The position numbers were made by a program, and so were the translations under genes. Below are positions 24,501 through 35,697 of a DNA stretch of 64,000 bases, piece by piece. The DNA comes from Patiria miniata. Lineage: Eukaryota; Echinodermata; Asteroidea; Valvatida; Asterinidae. Every line of letters starts with the position of its first letter. The stretch's first letter is position 1. The stretch lies in NCBI RefSeq assembly GCF_015706575.1, contig NW_024037052.1:13380711-13444710 (forward strand). The letters are read 5' to 3'. The notes beneath the pieces were generated by a model. The model did no database searches. It saw only the letters and a list, made by a program, of their open reading frames with translations, and was not told the DNA's origin.

Positions 24501-25049
24501 AAAATAGGTGCTTTTAATTTGATGGGGGGGGGGGGGAGGGGGGTCGGTGGGTGGGCAAATGTCCCCCTGCCCATCCCTCAAAAAACTGATAAATTGAGAA
24601 TATGCTGGAAAAGTACAGGACTTTTGGGGCAAAACGTGTGTTGCCCCCTCCGGAAAAAAGCTGGCGACGCCCATACCTGGGCAGATCTAGCTTTCACACC
24701 CTGCTGGGGGGGGGGGGGATGTCCCCATGAAATGTTGAAACCTAGGATGTTTTCTCCTGCATTTTAAATTTGAGAATGAACACATTTAAGAACTTTAGCA
24801 TTCAATTTATTATTTTGCTGATACATGATTTATTGCTGAACAGACAATCGATTAAAAATCAAAGCTTTTGTATCTCTGGAATGGTCTAATGAAGATTTTT
24901 CTGATTGATCATTCTTTTTTCCCTCAAAATTATGCAGCACATGAGAAACAATTGTGTCTGGAGAAGAGAGGAACTTTGTTAAAATTTGGCCTCTTTCAAT
25001 AGTATCTTGCTGCAGTATGGATACCAAATGTCATATGGTAAACAGTTGT

Positions 25050-25500
25050 ACAAATGTAAACTTAAAGTACATGTAGTGAGGGTTTGTGATGGTAACAGCA
25101 TATGGAAGAATCTCTTTTGAGAAGATGTGTGGTTTTGAAAAGAACCGTTTGGTTGTGAAACTCGACGTTCCAATCTGCATGCTCTGATCGTCTCCAGGAG
25201 AAAGCCAAGACAGGATGGATGAGGCTGTATTTTTAGGGCTGGATGATAACTGAGGCGTGGAGTTGTGAATGCTGAAGGTTGATCGCTGAGGCGTGGAGTT
25301 GTGGATGCTGAAGGCTGATCGCTGAGGCGTGGAGTTGTGGATGCTGAAGGCTGATCGCTGAGGCGTGGAGTTGTGGATGCTGTTGGTGGGGGAGTGGGGT
25401 GTGTGCTCACTATGAAGCCGGTTCTTTTCAGAACCACACATCTTCTCATAAGAGATTCTTCCACAACCCTCACTAGTTTACACTACCACCATACAAAGTT
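25050..25500. mobile_element. Fold-back element with minisatellite core, copy 2
   Basis: Same inverted ends as the element at 7055-7800 (left with GAGGGTTTGTGATGGTAACA near 25077; right with GGTTCTTTTCAGAACCACAC near 25420). The core holds only four 36-bp units (about 25250-25390) against 12 in copy 1. A hammerhead-like motif is at 25164-25197 on the minus strand. Noncoding. Confidence 0.7.
25164..25197 (-). other. Hammerhead-like hairpin motif, copy 2
   Basis: Same layout as the motif at 7167-7200 (CTGGAGA, stem II CGATC..., GAACGTC). One stem II base differs (CAATC on the plus strand where copy 1 has CGATC), which breaks a pair. Probably decayed. Confidence 0.35.
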
Positions 25501-26199
25501 TCAAATCTTAAAGGTAAACTTGGTCCCTGTTTTGCACCAACAATTTGTTTTCCTTGAAGTGAAAATTCAGATTATGCCAAAAAAAGAAGAAGTTATCTTG
25601 AGAACAGTTAGAATCATTTATGATGTTTCACAATATTTTGCATAATATACAAGCCATTCTGCTAATCTACAATCATTTAAACCATCCTACTTTTTTAGAA
25701 GCAAAGATGCTTTAAAAACGAAGTAAAAATACCATTATTTCGAACAATAATTAGGATTAAATGAAAATGCTAATGATATACATGCAGTCAGTGACATTGC
25801 AATTGTAAACCTTTTAATCACGTAATCTAAGAATTTCTTGTTGGCTTTTTCCTCTATCCCTTAAAAATAATTTCATCAACTTCAAAATGGAATAGAAATA
25901 AAAATTGAAGTAAAATCAAGAACTGTCTTAAAATCCTTTTTTAAAGTGTTAGTTTATAGCCCCTTGCGTTGTTTATCTTTCCTTATTTTGCAGTGAACAT
26001 TTTTTTTCGTCATAAAAGTGAAATTGGTTCATGTTTGGATTAAATTTCTCACAAAACTGAATGAGACAAATAAGTAGATTTGTTTGGCACATGAATATCC
26101 AATTCATCATAAAAGCTGCACTTTTCAATAGTGCAAAGTGGGAACTATCATCGATGGTTTGTTTGGAATGATTGGCTGTTAATTGATTTAAATCTTTTA

Positions 26200-26530
26200 A
26201 TATTTAACAATCGTTTTTTGCAGCATATACAAGCCATTTCTAAAAAGTTTACCTTGATAATCTACAATCATATGTCTTACATGTACATGTACTTTTTTAA
26301 AAATTGATTTAAATATTTATTTAACAATTGGTTTTCTTCGCAGCATATACAAGCCATTTCTAATAAGTTTACCTTGATAATCTACAATCATATGTCTTAC
26401 ATGTCCTTTTTTTTAAAAATTGATTTAAATATTTATTTAACAGTTGGTTTTCTTCGCAGCATATACAAGCCATTTCTAATACGTTTACCTTGATAATCTA
26501 CAATCATATGTCTTACATGTACTTTTTTTT
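26200..26530. repeat. Tandem repeat, about 115 bp x 3 (duplicate)
   Basis: Three copies of the GCAGCATATACAAGCCATTTC unit (near 26220, 26340 and 26456), homologous to 8495-8835. Confidence 0.85.
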
Positions 26531-27368
26531 TTTACTGAATATACCATTAATAAAAATAATAGAGAACATTCACCAAATTCGAATAAAAACCCTCCAATGC
26601 AAACATACATTCTGTGCCAAGATGTCCTTTCAGTTAAAATCAATCAAGTGACTGTTTTCAACAGTTCAGAGCTCCCAGCCAACAAAGAACAGGATTGACT
26701 GGCTGTGACTGCTTATGTAACTTGATACGGCTATGCCTTTACTGTAGGTGATTGATAAGCCAGCTGTGTCTACCACTTGCCTGCTTTTGTCTGTTGACTG
26801 AGTTTGACTAGTCACAGTACTCGCTCGAAATATGATCTGACTGTTGGTGACTAGCCTGTGTAAAAGGCATGGCAGGGAAGTGGATGGAGTTTTGACTGTA
26901 TGTGACTGTTTAAACAGTGAGAGTTACCACATAGGATATAAAGATGTTAAACTTTGTACAAAATTAAATTCCATTATTCCATTTTCATTGACAGTATTGA
27001 TTAATTAAACAGCTGGTTCATTTGACATCAATTGGTAAATATAAATGATGCTAACAACGGAATGAGCTAATCGTCCTGTCACGGTTTCTGAACATTATAG
27101 TCTGGACAATACCTCACCAAATATCTCAGTTTTGTGTTTTTGTGTGGAATTTGTTTCCCACACAAAAGCCACAAGGTGTTGTGGCTTGAGAATTTTGTTT
27201 GGGAAGTGTCTCTTTAAAGTGACCTTTAAATGTAACTGACTAACTACTTAAATAATTAATGAAATAACCTAAATACATACATTGTTGCGAGCTTCACTCA
27301 AATTTCTGTCTCTCTATCTCACCCATTCATAAAAGTAAACATAAGGAATGTTAAATAAGGTTAAATGT

Positions 27369-27369
<1 letters not shown>

Positions 27370-27403
<34 letters not shown>

Positions 27404-27550
27404 TTTTTTTTTTTTTTTTGTCCGGCATATTTTCATGAAAAGTAACAACTGATACATATTACGAAATTACAAATTGACTGTCAATTGAGTAAGATATAAT
27501 GTATTTTTTTTTTTTTTTGATTTTTTTTTTTTTTTGATTTTTTTTGTCCG
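27370..27550. repeat. Poly-T low-complexity tract
   Basis: Long T-runs broken by single bases, with the sequence TCCGGCA(T/G)AT(T/A)TTCATGAAAAGTAAC repeated after each run (about 27420 and 27547). It therefore looks like a duplicated segment of about 125 bp, each copy headed by a T-run. Unit 1 has a short T-run at the same place (about 718). Confidence 0.7.
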
Positions 27551-27559
27551 GCAGATATT

Positions 27560-29399
27560 CATGAAAAGTAACAACTGATACATATTATGAATTTACAAAT
27601 TGAATGTCAATTGAGTAAGATATGTCTTTTTTTTCTTGTACTATTTTCTCTTTATCATTGTTATGTAAACATTCATGAAATATAAACCTAAGATTATAAT
27701 AATAATATATAGACATATAAAGCGCACATTCTATCCATCTACTCATGGCGCTGCAGCAATACATGTACAATGATTAACATTGCGAAAACTGAAATCCATT
27801 ACAAAAAAAACCAAGTTAGACACAGTATGCTTGTGTAAATAGCTGTGTCTTCAGCTCTGTTTTGAATAAGAACTAAGAATTGAAAAGTGAAATCAGATTA
27901 AAATCTGAAAACTGACAGTTGATAACTGAAAACTTTTAATCAGTTATTTTAAATTTGACCAAAGACATTGACTAGAGTGGGATCTAATTGTTCCATATAG
28001 CAGCCGATATCTTTTTCAACTGTTTAATTACGATACATACATTCATCCAGTCAGTTTACCTTTGTGGTTTTCACTGAGCTATTTTACTACACTACATGAC
28101 TCAAATGGGATTAGCTCCTAGACTCTTTATCTACAGTAGCAATTGTTGGATTACTTTGTCATCTATTTCACAAAATACTCTTTAGTTTGATGTCTCTGTC
28201 GAGAAAAAAATCTGAGCTGTCTTGACTATATAATCGTTGTATAGGAATGTATGCGGTTGCAGGCCACATAATTGTTTCTTGTCCCCTTGCTTTTGTTGAA
28301 CACCCAGTTGTAGTGTTGACCAGGACAATGTCCAAGTCAGTGGGCAATAGCTCCATGCATATGATCTCAGCAAGGCATGGCCTAATCAGCGGGCAACCAG
28401 AAACCCTCAAATGGAACCCTCGGATAAAAAAACATAGCTCAACCACACCCCAGCCAACTAAAGTTCAGAATCCAGTGATTCCTACGTCTTCTATTAAAGT
28501 CTGAAGATTACATTCTAATGTCCACTCCACTGGTCAAGAATGCAGTTGGCCATGGCACACATCCTCCTGTTGAAGAATAGTAGTTTAAGGACTTAATTTT
28601 GGGGCTGATTGAGGTTTGTTGATCCTAACATAGACTTGAAGAAAAAAAAACATTAAAATTACTGAATTTTATCACGGATATGAATTAACATACAAGCTAA
28701 ATGTGATTTAATGCACATGAAAACTACTTTATTCAACTTTCAAGAGGGGTTTGTTTATTTGGTGACTTGAAGTAACATCTCTTCTTGAATGTCTACAAAG
28801 TGCCTCTTACACCCATGGTACTGGAGTTGCAGAGTTGCACTTAACCAAATTATTCCTTGGATGTTAAGAGAACATTTGTAACAGGAGCTTTGGGCATACA
28901 AGGCATTGGGCATACAAGGCATCAAATGCCACTCTATAGTGGAGAATGAATTAATGCATAAAGTTCACTTGTACAATCCCAAAACCAAAGGGTTTTGGTG
29001 GATTTGAGTCAGTCCTCACTTTTGGCTGGGCACGACTGTGGAATGCCAGTCTAAAATGAATGTTTGTTGTCAGGCCTTTTCACATTAGAGCATTGATCGC
29101 TGGGGCAAATTCACCCTGTGGCCGTCCTGTAACCACAATTATTGACCGTCAAGTTCAACCCCCCCTGCATGCCGTATTTATCTTGCGCAGGGTTAGTTTG
29201 CGAACGCTTGACACTCAAAGTTTTCAACCCAGAGTGGCCTTTAGCAACATGCATACGCATTGGCAGCAAGAGACTGTCACACTGACCATGGATGGACTTC
29301 ATTTTTACATGTATTGAGAAGAATCAAGGGTCTGCTTGTGGTCTACTTACTACAGCCTATTTGCTCTCTGTTGTTGCCTGTTCCTTACCTGCATTTTGC
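27560..29399. other. Noncoding region downstream of paralogue 3
   Basis: The first 450 bp is homologous to 750-3000 of unit 1. From about 28100 on, the sequence is unique. Overlapping frames near 28168-28504 on both strands are short, mutually antisense and without recognisable domains, so I do not call a gene. Confidence 0.4.
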
Positions 29400-30122
29400 T
29401 TAGTTGTCTTGCTGTCTCTCTTGCTGGTCAGCAAGGTTCAGTGCTTCCATTGCACGTACCGGTATATTATCTATTAGGTCATCCAGCAAATTGACTGGCA
29501 AGGGATGCCTTTCTTTATCAAATTTTAAGTTATCAAACACTTTTGTGCTTGAATATCCATATTCGTCGTACATGGCACTTATTCTTTCCTCAAAGGTGCG
29601 AATGAAATCTTCAGTGGTAAGGACCCATTCTTTTGGGTGAGGAAAATGAAGTTCTTTCGCTTTGTCCTGAGGTACCAGGTGTCCAAATGCATCCCGTACG
29701 TTTTGTTCGGCATTTGTAGTATGTGCGCTATCACTTGGATCTTGGTAGAGAATAAATAAGTCTGATGGGGAAGTGTTTGACAATCTGTTTATATCACTGA
29801 ATACTTGCGTTATACGTATGTTGGGCTTAGATCCGTGTAGGTCAGCTTGGGTAAGCCCAATCTTGCAAAACTTCCATGTAATGTTATCATGGCGCGTAAC
29901 GTAAGAATCACCATTAACTTCAATGCCATAAATACGAGGTCTTTGTCCCAGACTCGCATATATTTGATCCGGCCGTCCCCAGCTTGGCCGTCCCCTGCTT
30001 GGAGGTTTGTTTAGGGACTCTATTAACTTTTTACCATTTCCTCCAGACCAAAACCATCTATTGAAGTCGTCCCGTTGTCCTGTGAGTAATTCACCCCAGT
30101 CTTGCCGAGTGTTACTTGCCAT
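29400..30122 (-). CDS. GIY-YIG/T5orf172-like protein, paralogue 3
   Basis: 240 residues from the ATG at 30120-30122 (MASNTRQ), chosen because all three paralogues start MASN; an in-frame ATG 15 codons upstream is less likely. Core order: RWFWSGGNG near the N-terminus; IYGIEV; FCKIGLT; an arginine (IRI); AEQNVRDAFGH; KEWVLTT; and FIRTFEE. The tail is short and ends in a Gln-rich stretch. Relative to paralogue 1 it lacks the duplicated C-terminal block. Compared with paralogue 1, the region between the KIG motif and the glutamate is more divergent, and NRM is replaced by NIRI. Intact frame and conserved upstream DNA support a working gene; function unknown. Confidence 0.7.
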   Translation of the reverse strand: MASNTRQDWGELLTGQRDDFNRWFWSGGNGKKLIESLNKPPSRGRPSWGRPDQIYASLGQRPRIYGIEVNGDSYVTRHDNITWKFCKIGLTQADLHGSKPNIRITQVFSDINRLSNTSPSDLFILYQDPSDSAHTTNAEQNVRDAFGHLVPQDKAKELHFPHPKEWVLTTEDFIRTFEERISAMYDEYGYSSTKVFDNLKFDKERHPLPVNLLDDLIDNIPVRAMEALNLADQQERQQDN

Positions 30123-31154
30123 GATTTGTTGCCTAGTGTGGGTTATTTTTCCCAGATAGCTGTTCAAAATGGTGTAATGTTAAAAACATGTAGCTAATAT
30201 CCAGCAGGAAATAGGTCTACAAGTCCGTCTGATAGCTGTGTGGCTGTTGGCTCACTGTGTCCGTCTGGTTTACTGATTCCAAGTGGCGACAAAAACAGGG
30301 TGTTGTCTCCTTTTATCAGAGCTGAGCGCACACTTATGTGTGCATAATGCATATAGTAATATACCCACACATTTCAAATTGAAAGCAAGTGAACCGTGCA
30401 CTTTTGGAAGCTGATTGCAACGTTTCTGAACAAAGGTATTGGTTTTTTTTTACTTTCATAAATGTACTTGACAGTGTAAAATGGACCAGTTGATTCTTCA
30501 AAATAGGGGAGTACACTCCAGCATCAAAGCCTATGAATATTCTTTCTCCCATCTATAGTATAATTTCATTGTACTAACTGGATTCATATCCTAAGCTTTG
30601 TTTGCTCTATTTAGATAAAATCACTTGCACTTTTAAGGACACTTTTTTTGTGGTGTTTGCTCATTCTTTTTTGAAGGTTTTATTCCGGGACCCCTAATAA
30701 GGAGACTAGTTCATTGATAAGTGACAGGGCGGCCCCACTCCAAGTAAAATAACATTGAATAAGTAAATGAATAGAAAGCAAACAGCATGCTAGTCCTCGC
30801 TATTAGAGTAATGGTTGGAGCTTTTTTAATTCTCAGGGAAATGTTTATGAGTTTCCTTAATTTATAAGCTGAATTTCAGAGCTTTCAGAAGATTATTTGG
30901 GAGGGACCTGAACCCGGGACCACCTGCTTACAATATGTACAGACGTCCATTCAGCTTGCAATTTCAATTTCATATCAGTTTCACATTATATTAAAAGGTT
31001 CAGTTATTTAATTGACTATGAATTCAGGGTCATATTGAGATCAATTTGGTGCGACGTAAAAGAACCAACATGTAAAGGTCAATGTAGTGAGAAAATGAAA
31101 CTCACAAACTAATTTAAGGATCTTTTTTCTTTTTCTTAATAATTTTTTTTACAG
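30123..31154. other. Upstream region of paralogue 3 and boundary with host gene
   Basis: 30160-30980 matches the upstream part of unit 1 (3850-5500). GATAAAAG (minus strand) near 30312 may be a TATA box. A poly-T stretch ending TTTTTTTTACAG directly precedes the host exon at 31155. Confidence 0.5.
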
Positions 31155-31260
31155 GGTGAAAGAGCTACCTTCTGTTCATCCCCAAATAGGAAAATACACT
31201 CGTCCTGACAAACCGTCCCCTCTGACTTTGGAAAGCATACTGCCTGAATGTGGAGTAAAG
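31155..31260 (+). CDS. Penultimate exon of an unidentified host gene
   Basis: Preceded by a pyrimidine tract and ACAG and followed by GTGAGA, with an open frame throughout (one base, then 35 codons, containing KELPSVHPQIGKYTRP and TLESILPECGV). It ends in phase 0, matching the exon at 32292. Decayed partial copies at 35262-35309, 37853-37907 and 42266-42317 keep the 3' half and the donor. Upstream exons lie outside or were not recognised. I do not recognise the protein. Confidence 0.65.
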
Positions 31261-32291
31261 GTGAGATTCCCTTTGGCTTTATCTTTCTCCCTCAGTTTTT
31301 CTATAAGTTGGTGGTTGTTCCCACGGAGAGGTTGTTACCAAATTGAATAGGTGGTATTCAGTGGAAAGTCAGTTCTGGGCGTTCCAAGGCTTCAATCATC
31401 TGCTTCATCACGCCTATTCATAGGGAAATGACATGCAGTTTTTTTCTACAAACATCCCACGCATTCTGATTCTATGGCATTTTATTTATTTATTTTTTTT
31501 TGGGGGGGGGGAATTTCTTGCAATAAAAAACTTCCACCGTCAACAAGGAAGCTAGTAGCAAATGATAATATACAGACCTGATACTGGACTGTGGGAAAAA
31601 ATAAACCCTGGATTTCTGAATAGGACAAGAACTAGTTCCTCCTCGGAGCATTTATATAAGCACCATATTACCATATTGATCTACTGTTTCATTCTGACTT
31701 AACCACAAAAAGGAGGGAAATGAATATGTGACAGTTTCCATGTTTTCATTCAGTGGAAAATTTGCTGTGTTATGCGTTGTACATTTTGGTGTTTGGCTTT
31801 GCACTAAATTCACAGATAAATAGTTTTGAATAGTTTGTACTTTTTGTCTGAAAAAGGAAAACTTAAACAATAAAATACATGAAGGTGTGACTTAATGCTG
31901 TGCATTTTCGAATATTTTGTATTTGGTTATTCAAACTTGGATTTGATCAAATATTCGCTACAAACCAATCAAATTTTACATGCGTCATGCGCCAGCCTAA
32001 ATTGAATGCGCCGGTCGGAAATTAAATGGTCATTTCACTACCTATTCTGTATATTACTTTAGATCTTTGTCATTCTTCGACAACTACAGGAGCACGCGAA
32101 TACCTGATCAGTGGTCAGCCTAGCCTAGTGCATGTTAAACTTGATTAGCCCATTTCGAATATGTGATCAAGTCCATGAATAATCAAATACTAAATCATTA
32201 AAAACATCACAGCCCTATAATATCCTGACCTTTCATTCCATATTTGGTTTTCTTTGTCAATGCACACGTTTTTCTCCCTTTGTATTAACAG

Positions 32292-32354
32292 GAAGCCAAG
32301 GGTTTGAGTTCCTTCTGGACAAACTACGGAAAGTTTCTACCGAGTCTGGAATGA
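32292..32354 (+). CDS. Terminal exon of the unidentified host gene
   Basis: Preceded by TATTAACAG; the frame from the phase-0 junction reads EAKGLSSFWTNYGKFLPSLE and then TGA. An exact coding copy is at 39300-39362 and the first 20 bases of a third at 43907-43926. Conservation of the frame between copies, while introns differ by indels, fits a real or recently real exon. Confidence 0.65.
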   Translation, partial: EAKGLSSFWTNYGKFLPSLE

Positions 32355-33894
32355 GGAAATATCCGTCGTGTCCGCCAACAAGATGAAAATGAAGAGTGTT
32401 TCATGACAGCTCTTTCTGCTCGCTGATTTGTCGGGCAAACAACTAACCCATCCACTCTCACTGCAATTTGGAAATCTTTCAATATTCAAACCCTTTTCCC
32501 CTGACTTGAGCTTTTGCATCATAAATGATTTGCAAATGTCAGACTAGGAGGTTTTTTCTTATTATTATAGTTATTTGTTTCTTGAAATGAATTGAAGTGG
32601 ATTCTCCACTGGCACTTGTATAACTAACTGTACAGGGCGAGTCAAAAAGTGAGTGACCGAGTTAGAACTAGCAAGCACTCAGAGAACGCAAACCTCCATT
32701 AAGGCTTAACAATTCTCTGCCGTATTGTCAGTACACCTAAAAGAAATACTGGCAATGGTGAAGATTCCTGTGAAAAAAATCCTGGATCCAGATCACTTCC
32801 AAAGTCTAATCGATCTGTACTTTGCAGCAAGGACCACCTTAAAAAGTTTGTTTTGCAAATCCATCCATAACTTTTTGAGTTTCCTTGTTAACAGACAAAC
32901 CAACCAACCAACAAATTAATCAAACCCGATGAAAGCATAACCTCCTTGGCGGTGGTACATGTAATAAATGCAAAACATACGTTGCTCACTCTGTTTGATA
33001 AAATAATATGATGTTGTTTACTAGTAGCTGTGAAGATTTCAGGTGCTATGCGTACTCTATTCACAAGTTGTTTGTGTTTTAATACAAATATCCCAAAATA
33101 CAGCTGTCCACCACTGGTCATTTACCGATACGCATTGATGATTCCCCTTTTTATGTAGGCCTACAATAAGCCATGGAGGTTTTCCTACTCTACATGAATG
33201 AATGAAAACTTGTAAAGGAAAGAAACAAAAATCACCATCATCGTTTCAGAAAAAGACTTGATGTGTTCTTTATATACAAAACACAAAATCTGACAGTGAA
33301 ATAATGTCTGAGTTTTGACACAAATTATTACAATCTCATTTGTATTTGAATGCCCAAATGTAATCTCTGGTTCTAACTCAGCTGAATAGCTTCAGAATGG
33401 CATTCCATGGACAGGTATAAAAATGGGTTATTTTAGTAAAACATGCGTAACTGCTGATTGCATGGATCTATGCCAGTAATTCTCTCTTTTTTAGATAAGG
33501 GGAAGAACATGCTCTTTTAAAACATGCTTTATTGTTTGTTTTTTTGTCAAACTTAATCGTTGTAAGGAAAAGAAATCATCAGTGAAGGTCACTTTATGTT
33601 TGGCACACCCAGTGGAGAAAGCTGAAGAGTGAAATGTTCTATTTTAGAGGCGGAAGTAAAACCCCATTAATTGTTTTGTGGAAATCAGTGGACCAGGTCG
33701 AGACGGAAAGCCTCAATTCACAAGTGGGCCTTGGTGGGATTTGAACCTAGGCCATCCAGTTGAAAGGTTAGGAAAGTTGCACTGCATTAACCTGCACTCC
33801 TGGCATTTAGCTTAGAAGGTTTTTTTTATTAGCTTTTGTTTTAAACTTGGCATTTGCCATATGAATTTCATATACATGTAGTTACTTTCATTGA
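32355..33894. other. 3' UTR and noncoding repeats
   Basis: Duplicated at 39363-40905. Around 32631-32990 is a dispersed-repeat-like stretch that begins near GTCAAAAAGTGAGTGACC and ends with ACAGACAAACCAACCAACC and ATAACCTCCTTGG; it may be the 3' tail of a retroelement. I see no gene. Confidence 0.45.
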
Positions 33895-33899
33895 TTTTG

Positions 33900-34082
33900 T
33901 TAAAAGTTGAACTAAGAAATTGACTGTGATGGGTTTGAACCTGTGACCTCCGGGTTACTGTTCCAGTGCTCTACCAGATGAGCTATCCATCGCTATGTTA
34001 GCAGTTCCCCTTTTCATCAGTGTCTTTGTTCAAGCATTAGTGGAACACCGGAACAGCAATCTAAAGGTTACAGGTTCAAACC
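33900..34082. repeat. Inverted pair of tRNA-like (SINE) sequences, copy 1
   Basis: On the minus strand (about 33990 to 33925) it reads TAGCTCATCTGGTAGAGCA (A-box-like) and GGTTCAAACCC (B box), as in tRNA-derived SINEs. A second tRNA-like arm follows in the opposite orientation (about 34030-34082). No clover-leaf with paired acceptor stem is evident, so this is a SINE-type relic rather than a tRNA gene. Copies at 36845-37055 and 40914-41090. Confidence 0.55.
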
Positions 34083-34471
34083 TATAGTCTGAGTATCACC
34101 CGTTATCCTCAGAGCCAAGTCTCTTGTATAAAAGTCTAATTCATCAAAGTATGCAGATTTATGCAATCACGTGGCTCAGCCAATCGGAGTCGACTTTACT
34201 AAATCATGACGTCATTTCATTCCCAAATCAGACTAAATGGTGTGATTGGTCAATTCAAATGCAGTGTTTTGTAATACAACAATTTGTAATACAACAGCCC
34301 GGCGCCTATCGCGTAACATGATACAGAGCGCATGACCACAGCCTTTGTTGCAGTGTCCAGGGTATTTTTTTATTCATGTCTATGACGCAACAACGTTGAA
34401 TGACCAAACATCCGATATAGAAAGCGCCCGCTGATTGGTCAAAATCGGAGGTCAATGCCATGGTCTATGTA
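34083..34471. mobile_element. 389-bp insertion in the tRNA-like repeat
   Basis: Flanked by GTTCAAACC at 34074-34082 and 34472-34480. The uninterrupted relative at about 37004 reads GGTTCAAACCCTCACTC, so the repeat marks a target duplication of 8-9 bp. Termini (TATAGTCTGAG and CATGGTCTATGTA) are only weakly inverted. The same insertion, same length, is at 41091-41479 through the 7-kb duplication. Confidence 0.55.
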
Positions 34472-35219
34472 GTTCAAACCCCCCTCCAGTCAATTTCTTT
34501 CTTCAACTTTAAACAATTATTATAACGCACCTAGTAGTTCTCTTTATGGTTTAATTGAATCCTTCTTATTTATGGAAAATACATATTATCCAAGGATAAA
34601 TCCACTACAGTAAAATGGATAAGAAAAAATTTGAGGGGGAAAAGACAAAAAGGATCACTGAAGGGTGAAGTTAAGGTTTTTGTTGAATCGGATGAATTTG
34701 GAAGAGTATAAACATATGAATCTGATTAATTTAAAAAGTATAAAAGTGTTTTAGTCAGACGAGTTTTAACACTCTCATCGTAATTAAAGCTGAGTGGAAT
34801 GGAACATTCCATAGGTCACTGAATGAAATTATTCTTTCCATTGCCAGAATGTGAAACATTTTTGTTTTATACAAATGCCTCAATAAATCATTGTCATCTG
34901 ATTGGTTACTTGCAAACTGGTACTATATGAATGTACAGCATCAGAGCCATCAGAGCTGTGTTTATAGCGCAACCAGTAGTGTGACCTTTGACCTTGCAAT
35001 GGAAGTTCTATTTAGTGGAACTTCTATTTTGGAGTGTGACTGCGCAATTCGTTGGAACGAATAATTCAATGACGTGATCAACGACCCATCAATAAGATTA
35101 TGGGGATTTATTCGTGCAGTATGAAATATCCTACTTGATTGCAAGTAACTAAATGTGATGATTTAAGCATCCTGTGAAATCGCAGCTCCTGGTATGCTGT
35201 CATCTTCAAGAAAAGATAA

Positions 35220-35590
35220 CTAGCTTCCTTGTTGACGGTGGAACTCTTTTAGTTTGACAAACACTCCCCTCTAACATTGGAAAGCATACTTCTGAATGTG
35301 GAGTAAAGGTGAGATTCCCTCTGGCTTTATATTTCTCCCTCAGTTTCTCTATAAGTTGGTGGTTGTTCCCACGGAAAGGTTGTTACCAAATTGAATAGGT
35401 GTTATTCAGTGGAAAGTCAGTTCTGGGCGTCCCAAGGCTTCAATCATCTTTTTTTAATACGCCTATTCATAGGGAAATGACATGCAGTTTTTTTTCTTCA
35501 AACGTCCCGTGCATTCTGATTCTATGGCTTTTTTTGGGGGGGGGGGGATTTCTGGCAATAAAAGAGTTCCACCGTCAACAAGGAAGCTAG
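35220..35590. repeat. 31-bp inverted repeat enclosing an exon remnant
   Basis: CTAGCTTCCTTGTTGACGGT and its following GGAACTCTTTT (35220-35250) are present inverted at 35560-35590. Between them lie the 3' half of the host exon (about 35262-35309), its GTGAGA donor and a G-run. The same arrangement is at 37816-38179 and 42228-42599. In the first gene copy only the right arm exists (about 31523-31554) and the exon is intact. Confidence 0.75.
35262..35309 (+). pseudogene. Decayed copy of the penultimate host exon
   Basis: Matches the exon at 31155-31260 from TGACAAAC to GGAGTAAAG|GTGAGATTCC, with substitutions and a lost base (CATACTTCTGAATG for CATACTGCCTGAATG). Its 5' half is replaced by the inverted-repeat arm. 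Further copies at 37853-37907 and 42266-42317. Confidence 0.65.
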
Positions 35591-35697
35591 TAGCAAATGA
35601 TTTTATACAGACCTCGGCCTGCTGGACTGTGTAGAAAAAATAAACCCTGGATTTCTGTTGAAAAGGACAAGAAATAGTTCCTCCTCAGAGCATTATA

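Larger units (their letters stand above)
11103..24850. repeat. Tandem array of about 2.3-kb units
   Basis: Each unit has, in order: a C-rich stretch of short degenerate repeats (CCAACTCGCCCCCTG type); TCTAAAACTCCTTCCC; GTTCTGCTTCCGATTACATG; a (GAAA)n tract and G-runs; a 76-bp module with CTGCCATATGTATTTGAAG; a block with CCAAAATGGCCGCC; and a tail with TTGGCTATTCTCTAGGATTG. Units start near 11103 (left end truncated), 13771, 16029, 19057, 21360 and 23687 (right end truncated at about 24850). Net lengths are about 2.16-2.33 kb once insertions are removed. No unit has a conserved long frame. The unit's nature is unknown to me; a satellite-like amplification of a former noncoding or MITE cluster is likely. 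Confidence 0.85.
24017..27400. repeat. Duplicate of the 5.8-9.75 kb block
   Basis: In order, this repeats the content of 5796-9750: partial 2.3-kb unit, GAGAAACAATTGTGTCTGGAG, fold-back element, 114-bp tandem repeats, and the block ending AAGGAATGTTAAATAAG. The offset is about 17.7-18.2 kb, changing with indels. It leads into paralogue 3 as the first copy leads into paralogue 2, so the gene and its downstream noncoding block were duplicated together. Confidence 0.85.

Noticed and set aside
28168..28504. Overlapping frames of 60-92 residues on both strands
   Set aside because: Mutually antisense, short, without homology that I recognise; no promoter or splice evidence.
33925..33990. Functional tRNA gene on the minus strand
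   Set aside because: A-box and B-box-like parts are present but I could not build a paired acceptor stem; it fits a SINE relic better.
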